Shown: positions 1 to 9,426, counted from the first letter of the stretch. The stretch is 64,000 bases of DNA from an uncultured Prevotella sp. (GCA_944319915.1 CALUEY010000004.1:62001-126000); one strand, 5' to 3'. Numbers and translations are program-made. The notes: generated by a model from the sequence alone, not told the origin.

Positions 1-543
1 GCGCCAGCCGGCGGCCACTATCAGGATGGAGAGGTAGGTGGCTATCATGGCCGGCGAGCAGAGCAGTTGCCAGCGGAAGCCGCCCAGCCGCTGCCCCGTT
101 ACGAACATGATGCCCCAGATGAAGACGGTGAGCGTGTTGGGGGCGTTGAGCACGCAAGCGTAGAACACCGCGCTCTGGCCGAAGGTGGAGGCCACGATGG
201 GGTAGCCTATGAAGCCCACGTTGGCAAAGGTGAGCATGAAGCTGTACATTCCCCGCTCGCTGCGCCTTATGGGCATGAGGCGCGGCAGCACGTAGGCAAG
301 GGCTATGAGCAGGGCATACGTCAGCAGCCCCACGCCGAGCAGGGCCGGTATGTGGCTGCGGTCGGGCATGGTGTCGCCCATGGTAGATGAGATGATGAGG
401 CAGGGGCAGGTGAGTTGAATTATGAAGTTGGAGAGCCGCCTGTCGAACTCGCCGCCCATGAGGCCGCACTTGCGGGAGATGAACCCGGCCAGCACCAGGG
501 CGAAGAGCACCGCCATCTGGGTGGCCACCTGCATAATGTCCAT
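1..543 (-). CDS. AEC-family (auxin efflux carrier type) transporter, C-terminus cut by the window edge
   Basis: An open frame runs leftward from an ATG at 543 to base 1 without a stop, giving 181 residues of an N-terminal fragment. It begins MDIMQVATQMAVLFALVLAG and shows alternating hydrophobic segments. These include a stretch near residues 90-115 resembling the 'FANVGFIGYPI' motif of the AEC membrane transport family. That motif contains the conserved Asn and Gly-x-Pro of the half-site. Family members move small organic anions across the inner membrane, and the substrate cannot be predicted here. A TAnnTTTG-type box (TACTTTTG on the minus strand, 571-578) lies just upstream. The family call rests on the motif and hydrophobic pattern only. 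Confidence 0.75.
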   Translation of the reverse strand, partial: MDIMQVATQMAVLFALVLAGFISRKCGLMGGEFDRRLSNFIIQLTCPCLIISSTMGDTMPDRSHIPALLGVGLLTYALLIALAYVLPRLMPIRRSERGMYSFMLTFANVGFIGYPIVASTFGQSAVFYACVLNAPNTLTVFIWGIMFVTGQRLGGFRWQLLCSPAMIATYLSILIVAAGWR

Positions 544-673
544 ATCGTATGTCGCTTTCTTTTCAGCCGGCAAAAGTACTTCTTTTTTGCCAAAGGAGGT
601 AGCAATGGCGGCGTTAAAAACGGCCGGAGAGGAATTTATTTGCTAATTTTGCAGCGCAAACTCATACTAAGTC

Positions 674-1354
674 ATGATTGGAACGATAGTAAACACGTGC
701 GCCATTATCGTTGGCACGCTCGCAGGCGCCGCGCTCGGCAGGGGGATAAAGGAGAAGTATAAGTCGGCCTTGTACAATGCATTGGGGCTGGCCAGCCTCA
801 TGATAGGGCTCAACGCGGCCATATCCAATATGCCGAAGAGCCGCTACCCGGTGCTATTCATAGTGGCGCTGGCCGTGGGCAGTGTGGCTGGCACTGCGCT
901 CGACATCGACGGGCGCTTCCATAGGATGGTGGAGAGGAGGGCCAAGCGAGGGGGCGGCAGGAGCTTGGCCGACGGCCTTTCGGCTGCCATACTGCTCTAC
1001 TGCATCGGCCCTCTGTCGATGCTCGGCCCTGTGATCAGCGCGCTCAGTGGCGACAACACTTTCCTATTCACCAATGCCACGCTCGACTTTGTGTCGTCAA
1101 CGGTTTTCGCCTCTACCTACGGCCTGGGCATGGCGCTCGCCGCCCCGGTGCTCTTTTGCTGGCAGGGACTGTTCTGGCTGGCTGCAAGGCTGTCGAGCCA
1201 GGCCGTGAGCGATGCGCTCATGGCAGAGCTGCTCATCGTGGGCGGACTGATGATTGCTGCCAGCGGCCTCTCGCTCTTGGGCATCAAGGACTGCAAGACG
1301 CTCAACCTGCTGCCCGCACTTGTGGTTCCTGTGGTGTGGTTCTTGGTGGGGTGA
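674..1354 (+). CDS. DUF554 family membrane protein
   Basis: This 226-residue protein starts MIGTIVNTCAIIVGTLAGAALG, which is the glycine-rich first helix typical of DUF554 (YdfK/YqgA-like) proteins. About six or seven hydrophobic segments cover nearly the whole length. The motif 'GPLSMLGPVISALSGD' near residue 110 and 'GGLMIAASGLSLLGIKD' near residue 190 also fit the family. DUF554 proteins are inner-membrane proteins of unknown function. The gene is divergent from the AEC transporter. A minus-ten-like TAATTTTG box at 644-651 precedes it. It appears to be a single-gene unit closed by a hairpin at 1362-1390. Confidence 0.85.
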   Translation: MIGTIVNTCAIIVGTLAGAALGRGIKEKYKSALYNALGLASLMIGLNAAISNMPKSRYPVLFIVALAVGSVAGTALDIDGRFHRMVERRAKRGGGRSLADGLSAAILLYCIGPLSMLGPVISALSGDNTFLFTNATLDFVSSTVFASTYGLGMALAAPVLFCWQGLFWLAARLSSQAVSDALMAELLIVGGLMIAASGLSLLGIKDCKTLNLLPALVVPVVWFLVG

Positions 1355-1361
1355 TAAAAAA

Positions 1362-1390
1362 AGGAGTTAAGGATTTGCTCCCTAACTCCT
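1362..1390. terminator. Hairpin between convergent DUF554 and glnN genes
   Basis: An inverted repeat (AGGAGTTA ... TAACTCCT, with further pairs inside after one mismatch) sits between two convergent stop codons. It is flanked by an A-run on the left, so it could act as a terminator for the minus-strand transcript. On the plus strand it is followed only by a short T-rich stretch. It is probably bidirectional. Confidence 0.55.
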
Positions 1391-1410
1391 GAAATTTAGC
1401 TACTGGAAGT

Positions 1411-3603
1411 CTACCTTATGAACAGCAGCTCGCGATACTTGGGCAGTGTCCAGAGGCCGTCTTCTACGATCATCTCAAGGCTGTCTATCTCCTTGCGGAT
1501 GGCTTCCATCTTGGGCTCCACGGTGTCGTGGTAGGCTATGGCGCGCTCATGGATGCTCTCAATGCGGTTGGCCACGCGGCGCGACTCTATCAGCTCGTCT
1601 ACAAGAGTCTCTATCGACTCGGTGCATACGGCTATTTCCTCTATCAGTTTCATGTTGCGCACGCTAAGGCGTTCGGCCTTGTCGGCGGGGAACACGGCTT
1701 TCATGCTCTGCACGTTGCGTATGAGCTGGCTCTGGTAGTGGGTGGAAACGGGGATTATGTGGTTCATCGATATGTCGCCGATGACGCGCGCCTCAATCTG
1801 TACGCGCTTCACGTAGGTTTCCCATTTCACCTCGTTGCGGGCCTCAAGCTCCTTGCGGTTCATCACCTTTGTGTCCTCAAACATCCTTATGCTGGCCTCG
1901 TCGAGGTAGCGTTCGAACACTATCGGGCAGCTGCTTTCAGTGTCGAGGCCGCGCCGCTTGGCTTCCGCCACCCACTCCTCAGAGTATCCGTTGCCGTCGA
2001 AGCGGATGGGCTTGCAAGTCTTTATGTCCTCGCGCAGCACGTCGAGGATGGCGCTTATCTTGCCTTCGCCCTTGGCCATGAGGGCGTCTACGCGCGCCTT
2101 GAAGCTCGTAAGGGCCTCGGCCACGGCGGCGTTGAGCGCAATCATGGCGCTGGCGCAGTTGGCTTCGGAGCCTATCGCGCGGAATTCGAAGCGGTTGCCG
2201 GTAAAGGCGAAGGGGCTGGTACGGTTGCGGTCGGTGTTGTCGATGATGAGCTCGGGTATCTGCGGGATGTCAAGCTCCATGCCTTGCTTGGCCTTGAGGT
2301 TGAACAGCTCGTCCTTGTCGGAGTTCTCAATGTGGTCGAGCAGCTCTCCCAGCTGTGTGCCAAGGAACGACGAGATGATGGCAGGCGGTGCCTCGTTGCC
2401 GCCGAGGCGGTGGGAGTTGCTTGCGCTCATGATGCTTGCCTTTAGCAGACCGTTGTGCTTGTAAACGGCCATCAGCGTTTCAACGATGAACGTCACGAAG
2501 CGCAGGTTTTCCTCGGGCGTCTTGCCCGGAGCGTGGAGCAGCACCCCGTTGTCGGCGCAGAGGCTCCAGTTGTTGTGCTTGCCGGAGCCGTTGATGCCTG
2601 CGAACGGCTTTTCGTGGAGCAGCACGCGGAAGCCGTGCTTGCGCGCCACTTTCTTCATGAGCGACATCAGCAGCATGTTGTGGTCTACCGCGAGGTTGCA
2701 TTCTTCGTATATCGGCGCAAGCTCAAACTGGTTCGGCGCCACCTCGTTGTGGCGCGTCTTGCACGGTATCGCAAGCTCCAGGGCCTGTATCTCGAGGTCT
2801 TTCATGAAGGCCTGCACGCGGTCTGGGATGGTGCCGAAGTAGTGGTCGTCCATCTGTTGGTTCTTTGCGCTCTCATGGCCCATGAGCGTGCGGCCCGTGA
2901 GCATGAGGTCGGGGCGTGCGGAATAAAGCCCCTCGTCAACGAGGAAGTACTCCTGCTCCCATCCGAGGTTGCACTTTACGCGCGTCACTTCAGGGTAAAA
3001 ATACTTGCAGACGTCGGTGGCGGCCCGGTCAACGGCGTGGAGCGCGCGCAGCAGTGGGGCTTTGTAGTCGAGCGCCTCGCCCGTGTAAGAAATGAAGATG
3101 GTGGGTATGCAGAGTGTGTCGTCGATGATGAATACTGGCGAGGTGGGGTCCCAGGCCGAGTAGCCCCGTGCCTCGAAAGTGTTGCGGATGCCGCCGTTGG
3201 GGAACGAGCTGGCGTCGGGCTCTTGCTGTACGAGCAGCTTCCCTGAGAAGTTCTCGACCATGCCGCCCTTGCCGTCGTGCTCCACGAAGGCGTCGTGCTT
3301 CTCGGCCGTGCCTTCGGTCAGTGGCTGGAACCAGTGCGTGTAGTGCGTCACACCCATCTCCATTGCCCACTTCTTCATTCCGGCGGCCACGGCGTCGGCT
3401 ATTGAGCGGTCGAGTCTTGAGCCGTTGTCTATGACGTCTGTCAGTTTTGCAAAGACGTCGGCTGGCAGGTACTTGTACATCTTCTCGCGGTTGAACACGT
3501 ACTTCCCGAAGTATTCCGACGGCCTTTCCTTGGGCGGTACTACCTCGACGGCTTTCTTCTTGAAAGCCTCTTCGACGACCTGAAATCTTAAGTTTGCAGA
3601 CAT
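1411..3603 (-). CDS. glnN: Type III glutamine synthetase
   Basis: The product forms glutamine from glutamate, ammonia and ATP in the cytoplasm. At 730 residues it has the length typical of the GSIII family, much longer than GlnA types I and II. The N-terminal third carries the GSIII-specific region (for example 'THWFQPLTEGTAEKHDAF'). The catalytic part follows, with 'NQFELAP', 'GINGSGKHNNWSL' and 'SASNSHRLGGNEAPPAI', the last being the ATP/glutamate site region. The C-terminal 130 residues are helical and end near 'PKYRELLFIR'. It lies 65 bp downstream of aguB on the same strand. Co-transcription with the agmatine genes is therefore possible and would tie ammonia released from agmatine to assimilation. 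Confidence 0.95.
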   Translation of the reverse strand: MSANLRFQVVEEAFKKKAVEVVPPKERPSEYFGKYVFNREKMYKYLPADVFAKLTDVIDNGSRLDRSIADAVAAGMKKWAMEMGVTHYTHWFQPLTEGTAEKHDAFVEHDGKGGMVENFSGKLLVQQEPDASSFPNGGIRNTFEARGYSAWDPTSPVFIIDDTLCIPTIFISYTGEALDYKAPLLRALHAVDRAATDVCKYFYPEVTRVKCNLGWEQEYFLVDEGLYSARPDLMLTGRTLMGHESAKNQQMDDHYFGTIPDRVQAFMKDLEIQALELAIPCKTRHNEVAPNQFELAPIYEECNLAVDHNMLLMSLMKKVARKHGFRVLLHEKPFAGINGSGKHNNWSLCADNGVLLHAPGKTPEENLRFVTFIVETLMAVYKHNGLLKASIMSASNSHRLGGNEAPPAIISSFLGTQLGELLDHIENSDKDELFNLKAKQGMELDIPQIPELIIDNTDRNRTSPFAFTGNRFEFRAIGSEANCASAMIALNAAVAEALTSFKARVDALMAKGEGKISAILDVLREDIKTCKPIRFDGNGYSEEWVAEAKRRGLDTESSCPIVFERYLDEASIRMFEDTKVMNRKELEARNEVKWETYVKRVQIEARVIGDISMNHIIPVSTHYQSQLIRNVQSMKAVFPADKAERLSVRNMKLIEEIAVCTESIETLVDELIESRRVANRIESIHERAIAYHDTVEPKMEAIRKEIDSLEMIVEDGLWTLPKYRELLFIR

Positions 3604-3668
3604 ATCTTGTTACGTTGTTTGGTTGCTTGGTTGTTGTTGCTTTAAGGTTTGCGGCGCGTTGCCGGCTG

Positions 3669-4553
3669 TCAGTCGATGAATCTCTTGGTAATGCCGCCGT
3701 AGTGGTCTATGCGACGGTCGCGCAGGAATGGCCACCAGCGGCGCACCTGCTCGCTGTGCTCAAGGTCGATGTTGACGATTATGCTCTCCTCGTCGGTTTC
3801 CGACGCCTCGTAGAGCAGTTCGCCCTGCGGCCCGGCGACGAACGATGTGCCCCAGAACTGTATGCCTTCGGTCTGTTCCGAGGGGTCTGGCTCGAAGCCA
3901 ACGCGGTTTACCGCCACCACCGGCAGACCGTTGGCCACGGCGTGCCCGCGCTGCACGGTCTGCCAGGCTCGCCGCTGCCGCTGCTGTTCGTCGGGCGCGT
4001 CGCTCAGTGCGTAGCCTATTGCGGTGGGGTATATGAGCAGTTCGGCGCCCTGCAGGGCCATCAGCCGGGCGGCTTCCGGGTACCACTGATCCCAGCAAAC
4101 CATCACTCCGAGGCTACCCACTGACGTGCTGATGGGCCGGAAACCGAGGTCGCCGGGCGCGAAGTAGAACTTCTCGTAGTACGCGGGGTCGTCGGGGATG
4201 TGCATCTTGCGGTACCTGCCGGCGATGGTTCCGTCGCGCTCTATCACCACTGCGGTGTTGTGGTAGAGGCCCGGTGCGCGGCGCTCGAAGAGCGATGTGA
4301 CTATGACCACGTCGCACTTTCGCGCCAACTCGCCGAACATCTCGGTCGAAGGGCCGGGTATCGGCTCGGCAAGGTCGAAGTTGCCGACGTCTTCCGTCTG
4401 GCAGAAGTAGAGCGAGTTGTGCAGTTCCTGGAGCACAATCAGCTTTGCCCCGCGCCGCGCAAGGTCGGCCACGCCCTCGGCAAGCCGCACGATGTTGTCG
4501 CGCGTGTCGGCCGTGTTGTGCTGTTGCAGGAAGCCTATGTTGAGTTCTTTCAT
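3669..4553 (-). CDS. aguB: N-carbamoylputrescine amidase
   Basis: A 294-residue nitrilase-superfamily hydrolase that would convert N-carbamoylputrescine to putrescine, CO2 and ammonia. The Glu-Lys-Cys catalytic triad is readable: E43 in 'VLQELHNS', K116 in 'YRKMHIPDD' and C153 in 'VMVCWDQWYPEAARL'. 'FYFAPGDLGF' and the C-terminal 'RRWPFLRDRRID'-like segment also match AguB. It follows aguA on the same strand with a 48-bp gap. The two genes therefore make a complete agmatine-to-putrescine pair. Confidence 0.95.
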   Translation of the reverse strand: MKELNIGFLQQHNTADTRDNIVRLAEGVADLARRGAKLIVLQELHNSLYFCQTEDVGNFDLAEPIPGPSTEMFGELARKCDVVIVTSLFERRAPGLYHNTAVVIERDGTIAGRYRKMHIPDDPAYYEKFYFAPGDLGFRPISTSVGSLGVMVCWDQWYPEAARLMALQGAELLIYPTAIGYALSDAPDEQQRQRRAWQTVQRGHAVANGLPVVAVNRVGFEPDPSEQTEGIQFWGTSFVAGPQGELLYEASETDEESIIVNIDLEHSEQVRRWWPFLRDRRIDHYGGITKRFID

Positions 4554-4601
4554 CTTTTCTTGGTTGGTGGGAAAATTGTCTTATCGTTCTAAAAGGCCAA
4601 A

Positions 4602-5666
4602 TTATGCCAATTGTCCCGATTGGATTTTTGGGTACTGCATGGTGCAGCAGTGGAGTGAGCCGTGCTGCACGATGACGCTGCGGCAGTCGATGCACACGAT
4701 ATCCCTGCCGGGGAAGGCCGTGCCTATAATGCTTGCGGCCTCTTCGTCGAGGTCGGGCTGCGCGTAGGTGGGGCAGAGCACCGCTCCGTTTACCACAAGG
4801 AAGTTGGCATATGTGGCCGGAAGCCGCTCGCCGTCGCGCACTATCGGCCGCGGCATGGGCAGCCGGAGCAGGCGGTAAGGGCGGCTGTCGGCAGTGGTGA
4901 GCGTGCGCAACTGTTGCTCCATGGCCTGCAGTTCGCCGTACTGTTCGTCCTCGGGGTCGTCGCAGCCTACATATAATAAGGTGTCGCCCGGGGCCGTCCT
5001 CACCAGCGTGTCTATGTGTCCGTCAGTGTCGTCGCCGGTCAGCTGCCCGTGGTCAATCCACACTATGCGCTCGGCGCAGAGCGTTTTTCTGAGGTATGCG
5101 TCAATGTCCTGTTGCGTCATGGGCTGGTTGCGGTGAGGCGCGAGCAGGCAGCCTGTGGTGGTAAACACCGTTCCTTTGCCGTCGCTCTCTATCGCCCCTC
5201 CCTCGAGCACGAAGCCGTTGAGGTTGGCATATTCGCCGCCAACGAGGCCGCTTTTGTATAGTTTGCGGTTGATGGCGTTATCTTTCTCGGCCTCGAACTT
5301 CCCGCCCCAGCCGTTGAAGCGGAAGTCGAGCAGCCTCCTGCCTTGCCCGTTGGTGAGCGATATGAACGCGTGGTCGCGCGCCCACGTGTCGTCAGTGGGG
5401 CAGGCAAGTGTAGATATGTTGCGCAATATGCCGTTGCCCGCTGCCCGACTAATGGCGGCGAGGGCCTCCTCGGGCCGTGGGGCCACTATGAGCAGCCTCT
5501 CTCGGTGTGCTATCTCGGTGGCCATTTCCACATAAGTGGCAGTTATCTCGTCGATGACGGGCAGCCAGTCGGTGTCCTTGTGCGGCCAAGTGAGCTGCAC
5601 GAATTCCTGTGGTTCCCATTCGGCAGGCAGTCGCCATTTGCCTTGTGTTGTGGCGGTGGCATTCAT
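4602..5666 (-). CDS. aguA: Agmatine deiminase
   Basis: A 354-residue peptidylarginine-deiminase-type enzyme that hydrolyses agmatine to N-carbamoylputrescine and ammonia. Motifs of the guanidine-modifying superfamily are in order: 'TDDTWARDHAF', 'LEGGAIESDGKG', 'TDGHIDT' and the C-terminal nucleophile region 'HGSLHCCTMQYP'. I chose the ATG at 5666 (MNATATTQGKW) rather than an in-frame ATG 63 bp upstream. The minus-strand promoter box lies at 5699-5706, so transcription would begin downstream of the earlier ATG. First gene of the aguA-aguB(-glnN) run. Confidence 0.93.
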   Translation of the reverse strand: MNATATTQGKWRLPAEWEPQEFVQLTWPHKDTDWLPVIDEITATYVEMATEIAHRERLLIVAPRPEEALAAISRAAGNGILRNISTLACPTDDTWARDHAFISLTNGQGRRLLDFRFNGWGGKFEAEKDNAINRKLYKSGLVGGEYANLNGFVLEGGAIESDGKGTVFTTTGCLLAPHRNQPMTQQDIDAYLRKTLCAERIVWIDHGQLTGDDTDGHIDTLVRTAPGDTLLYVGCDDPEDEQYGELQAMEQQLRTLTTADSRPYRLLRLPMPRPIVRDGERLPATYANFLVVNGAVLCPTYAQPDLDEEAASIIGTAFPGRDIVCIDCRSVIVQHGSLHCCTMQYPKIQSGQLA

Positions 5667-5698
5667 TCCTAAACCTTGTGTTGTTGCTGTTTGCGGCG

Positions 5699-5729
5699 CA
5701 AAGTTACTCTTTTTTTCCCGACTTTGCAA
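5699..5729 (-). promoter_or_regulatory. Bacteroidota-type promoter for aguA
   Basis: On the minus strand a TTG (5729-5727) is followed after 20 bp by TAACTTTG (5706-5699). This fits the Bacteroidota vegetative sigma consensus TTTG/TTG, 19-20 bp, TAnnTTTG. Transcription would start around 5692, about 25 nt before the chosen aguA ATG. Confidence 0.65.
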
Positions 5730-5816
5730 CGAAGCCGCTTGTTTTTGTATGGTACAATTACGGCATCGGGCCGGGAGCGCATAGCTTCCGGCCCGATGGT
5801 GCTTGCCCGGCGGGGC

Positions 5817-6677
5817 TTATTCCATGGCCTCCGGCACTATCTCGTCGTCGGCCTTCTTCACGGTCTTGCGTATGGCGCGCTTGCGCGTGGTGGCCTTTTT
5901 CTTGTCGTCGGCGGGAGCCTTGTCGGCCTTCACCCCGGCCAGTTCGGGGTCGATGAGTATTCGGCCGCAGTACTCGCATACGATGATCTTCTTGTGCATC
6001 TTTATGTCCAGCTGCCTCTGGGGCGGTATCTTGTTGAAGCATCCGCCGCAGGCATCGCGCTGCACGTAGACGATGCCCAGTCCGTTGCGTGCGTTCTTGC
6101 GTATGCGCATGAATGAGGAGAGCAGCCTCGGCTCTATCTTCGCCTCAAGCTCAGCCACCTTTTCCTTCAGCTTCTCCTCCTCGGCGCGTGTCTCCTCCAT
6201 TATTTCGTCAAGCTCGCCCTTCTTCACGTCGAGGTCGTTCTGGCGGTCCTTTATGGCCTCCTCGTTCTCTTGGAGCTCGTTTGTCTTTTCTTCGATGCGG
6301 GCCTGGGCCTCGCGTATCTTCTTGTTGCACAGCTCTATTTCGAGCGACTGGAACTCTATCTCCTTGCTCAGCGTGTCGTACTCGCGGTTGTTCTTCACGT
6401 CGTTGAGCTGCTCCTTGTAGCGGTCAACGCTGGCCTGGGCCTCGTTTATCTCGGCTTTCTTCTGGCTTACGGCATTCTGGAACTCGTCTATCTCGCGCTT
6501 TATTTTGTCAATGCGTATTGTCAATCCCTCTATTTCGTCTTCGAGGTCTTGCACTTCCAGGGGCAGTTCGCCCCTCAACGCTTTCTTCTCGTCGATAGCC
6601 GAGAGCGTGGTCTGCAGCTGGTAGAGTGTTTTCAGCTTCTCTTCCACCGACAGGTCTGTAGGATCTTTCTTTGCCAT
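5817..6677 (-). CDS. Coiled-coil protein with C-terminal zinc ribbon (C4-type, CdsZ/DUF-like family)
   Basis: This 286-residue protein starts at the ATG at 6677 (MAKKDPTDLSVEEKL), two bases after the stop of the Nif3 gene. Residues of about 10-190 are a long, charged coiled coil. Residues of about 200-245 form a zinc ribbon with two CxxC pairs, 'CGGCFNKIPP' and 'CEYCGRIL'. The tail is Lys/Ala rich and acidic at the end. This architecture is common in bacteria next to Nif3-like genes and is annotated as a zinc-ribbon or putative nucleic-acid-binding protein. The exact role is not established. The tight spacing suggests one operon with the Nif3 homologue. Confidence 0.88.
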   Translation of the reverse strand: MAKKDPTDLSVEEKLKTLYQLQTTLSAIDEKKALRGELPLEVQDLEDEIEGLTIRIDKIKREIDEFQNAVSQKKAEINEAQASVDRYKEQLNDVKNNREYDTLSKEIEFQSLEIELCNKKIREAQARIEEKTNELQENEEAIKDRQNDLDVKKGELDEIMEETRAEEEKLKEKVAELEAKIEPRLLSSFMRIRKNARNGLGIVYVQRDACGGCFNKIPPQRQLDIKMHKKIIVCEYCGRILIDPELAGVKADKAPADDKKKATTRKRAIRKTVKKADDEIVPEAME

Positions 6678-6679
6678 TG

Positions 6680-7462
6680 TTATAAGTATATTATGGGATT
6701 CGTGTTCGTCTCCGCGATGAACAGCGGCAGATGCGGGCACGCCTCGCCGATTATTGATTTGAATATCTCGCTTGTGTACTGTTCGCTCTGGTAGTGGCCT
6801 ATGACGCATATCTGCACCTGCTGCTCGTGGCCGGCGTATACGTGGTAGTGCATCTCGCCCGTTACGAAGGCGTCGGCCCCGGCCTTGATGGCCTCGCCCA
6901 GCAGGAAGTCGCCCGCGCCGCCGCAGATGGCCACGCGCCTGATGGGCCTGCGCAGCAGCTCGTTGCACTGTGCGCACTCTACGTCGAACTGCTTCTTGAG
7001 GCTTATCACGAAGTCGTCGGCGGCCATTGGCCCTGGCAGCGAGCCGATGACACCGCTGCCGGCGTCAATGCCTCCGCCTTTCGGGGCGAAGAACTCCACG
7101 CCCTCAAGCCCCATCTTCTCGGCCATCTTGAAGTTAACGCCGCCGCGCGCGTTGTCCATGTTGGTGTGCATCGACACCACGGCCACGCCCGCGCGGATGG
7201 CCTTCATCGCCGTGCGCTGCACATAGTCGGCGTCTGAAATCTGCTTCAGCCCGCGGAAAAGCAGCGGGTGGTGGCTCACTATGAGGTTGCATCCCTTACG
7301 GATGGCCTCGTCAACGATGCGCTCGTTTACGTCAAGGCACAATAAAGCCCCTGATGCTTCCGTCTCTGTCAGTCCTACTTGCAGGCCGGCGTTGTCCCAG
7401 TCTTCCTGCAAGGGCAGAGGCGCGAATCGTTCAAGGGCGCTCATCACTTCCTTTATCTTCAC
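6680..7462 (-). CDS. Nif3-like dinuclear metal centre hexameric protein
   Basis: A 260-residue Nif3/YbgI family protein. Family features are 'PLPLQEDWDNAGLQVG' near the start, 'LIVSHHPLLFRGLK' with the metal-binding His pair, 'VVSMHTNMDNARGGV' and the C-terminal 'AFVTGEMHYHV' and 'GHYQSE' metal ligands. I place the start at a GTG at 7462 (V-KIKEVMSAL). The only plausible upstream ATG (7534) lies above the TAACTTTG promoter box at 7499-7506, and homologues normally begin with this KIKEV segment. The biochemical function of the family is uncertain, although a metal-dependent hydrolase or GTP cyclohydrolase-like activity has been proposed. Confidence 0.9.
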   Translation of the reverse strand: MKIKEVMSALERFAPLPLQEDWDNAGLQVGLTETEASGALLCLDVNERIVDEAIRKGCNLIVSHHPLLFRGLKQISDADYVQRTAMKAIRAGVAVVSMHTNMDNARGGVNFKMAEKMGLEGVEFFAPKGGGIDAGSGVIGSLPGPMAADDFVISLKKQFDVECAQCNELLRRPIRRVAICGGAGDFLLGEAIKAGADAFVTGEMHYHVYAGHEQQVQICVIGHYQSEQYTSEIFKSIIGEACPHLPLFIAETNTNPIIYL

Positions 7463-7498
7463 GCTTTTACAGCTTAAGTATAATATGTATTCAGCTTG

Positions 7499-7506
7499 CA
7501 AAGTTA
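7499..7506 (-). promoter_or_regulatory. Minus-seven box of the Nif3/zinc-ribbon operon
   Basis: TAACTTTG on the minus strand matches TAnnTTTG. No clear upstream TTTG is seen at 19-20 bp, so the call is weaker than for other promoters here. Its position, 37 bp before the GTG at 7462, is the main reason to prefer that start. Confidence 0.5.
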
Positions 7507-7529
7507 CTTGTTTTTGTCTTTCCACGTGC

Positions 7530-8199
7530 ATTGCGATGCCGTTTTTTAACTCTTTTTCATGGTTTGTGGATTCGTGGAAGTCTGTTTCCCATTCTTTTGT
7601 CGCCGCTGTTCCCCTTTTGTTTTCAGCCCGAGGCGTGTTAGCGTTTTCCGCTCTTTGCGCTCTTTGTGCATCCCAAGTCATGGTGGAATCATGTACATTG
7701 CCGATGAGTAATGCCCGCAATGCGTGTGTTTTTCACGTGATCGTAAGATGTGATGAGTAGGTGTTCAAAATTAATTGCCATCATATTGTGCGCTATTTAA
7801 TTTAGGAGATGCAGGCCAAAGCTCTTCTGCCCCGATGCCACAAGCATTGGCCGCAAGTGTTAAAAACAGCCAAATGGTCACTCAATGGCATGGCCGTGTG
7901 GAATATAAATCCTAAATTTGCGCTTAGGCAGGCTACGCTCCGTGAGCCGAGGCCCGTTGTGCAATGCGCTTGCCTCAGTCGCCGGTGTGTGCCGCATGGC
8001 CGTAGCAAACGGCGCGTTAGCGTGTTCTTTGCCCGGCCTCCACTTAACATCAGCCTGCATTGAGCGTATGTAAATGTAGTTGTGCACTTATTTTTATTTT
8101 CCCCGGGGGCATTGTCTTCCTTATGGCGGGGCGCGGCCTGCGCGGCGATGCATTGACAACTAAAGTAACGGAGATTATGGACAAACAGAATAAAGACTT
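7530..8199. other. Long intergenic region without a recognisable gene
   Basis: About 670 bp separate the Nif3 promoter from the first TlpA gene. Short open frames exist on both strands at 7802-8063, but their composition (Arg/Cys/His rich, no family resemblance) looks like chance. A TAAATTTG box occurs at 7913-7920 on the plus strand without a convincing partner. I see no repeat, RNA gene or terminator here. Confidence 0.4.
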
Positions 8200-9426
8200 A
8201 TGAACAGACCCAGAATATTGGCCTTTGCCGCAGTGATGGCGGCCTCGCTGCCCGCCATGGCACAGCAAGGCGGACGGAAAGTGTGTGTGGTGACAGGCGA
8301 GCTGAATGGGTGGCCGGCCAATCGGGTCGTAATCGCCCGCTATGGCGAGGACGAACGTTTTTACGGCGATACCATTCCGATTCGCGATGGACGCTTCATC
8401 TGCGAGCTGGAGGCCGACGGAAGCACCGTGTATGACCTCACGGCGTTAAAAGGCGGCAGTGGCAGGTATGCGTGCTTCTTTGCCGAGGAGGGGGCGGTAC
8501 ACATCAAGTTCCACCCCGACAGCGCGGCCAGCGTCGCGGCAACAACGCCGCTCAACAGCGAGATGAGGCGCGTAGAGGCCGCCACGGATACCATAACGAA
8601 AACCGCCTTCGGCAGGCGTGATGCGCTGGCGAGAGCCGGGAGAGACTACACAGAGCCTGCGCGGCGGCTTATGGAGCTGCGCCAGGACACCAAAGACCGC
8701 GACTCGCTCAAGGCAATCGCAGCTGAGATGAGGCGTATGTTCGACGAGGGGAAGGTTTATACTCCTGAGTATGAGGCGGCTGAAAAGGCCATAGGCGAGG
8801 CTTTCCGGCGGCAGTTTGCAGCCCGTTGCCGCTATGCCGTTGAGCATCCCGGCCCCGTTGGGCTTTATTTCCTGCAAGAGGCAGCCGCGAGCGAGCTGGC
8901 CGACACGGCCCTGGTGCGCCGCGCCGTAGAGGAAATTTACGCCAAGCGCTATCCCGCCGCCTACGCCACGCGCTGGCTGCAGGGCTGGCTCGCGGGATGC
9001 AACGCCAAGGTGGGAGGCAGCTATTTCGACTTCACCGCGCCCGACCTCGGCGGCATCAATCACACGCTTTCTGAGGAAATAGAGGGCCGCGTGGCCTTGA
9101 TTGACCTCTGGGGCAGCTGGTGCGGGCCTTGCCGCAGGCACTCGATGGCTCTCATCCCTGTATATAACAAGTACAAGGACCGTGGCTTCACCGTGGTGGG
9201 CGTGGCCCGCGAGTTCCGCAATTCCGGTGCCATGAAGACGGCGATAGAGCGCGATGGCTACCCATGGCTCAACCTGCTGGAGCTTGACGACCGCCTCGGC
9301 ATCTGGACAAAATACGGCGTTGGCAATGCCGGGGGCGCCCGCTTCCTCGTAGGCCGCGACGGCAAGATACTGGCCGTCAACCCTGATACCGCGCAGGTGG
9401 AGGCCATATTGAAAGACAAACTGTAA
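8200..9426 (+). CDS. TlpA-like thioredoxin-fold protein, copy 1 of 3
   Basis: A 408-residue exported protein. Residues 1-22 form a Sec signal ending 'SLPAMAQ'. Residues of about 25-110 are a DUF4369-like beta domain. A helical linker region follows, and residues of about 275-408 form a TlpA/AhpC-TSA thioredoxin domain with the redox motif 'WCGPC' and 'ALIPVYNKYKDRGFTVVGVA'. The domain order is the usual one for Bacteroidales periplasmic or outer-membrane-facing disulfide reductases of unknown partner. It is the first of three consecutive paralogues with gaps of 9 and 25 bp, almost certainly one operon. Confidence 0.9.
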   Translation: MNRPRILAFAAVMAASLPAMAQQGGRKVCVVTGELNGWPANRVVIARYGEDERFYGDTIPIRDGRFICELEADGSTVYDLTALKGGSGRYACFFAEEGAVHIKFHPDSAASVAATTPLNSEMRRVEAATDTITKTAFGRRDALARAGRDYTEPARRLMELRQDTKDRDSLKAIAAEMRRMFDEGKVYTPEYEAAEKAIGEAFRRQFAARCRYAVEHPGPVGLYFLQEAAASELADTALVRRAVEEIYAKRYPAAYATRWLQGWLAGCNAKVGGSYFDFTAPDLGGINHTLSEEIEGRVALIDLWGSWCGPCRRHSMALIPVYNKYKDRGFTVVGVAREFRNSGAMKTAIERDGYPWLNLLELDDRLGIWTKYGVGNAGGARFLVGRDGKILAVNPDTAQVEAILKDKL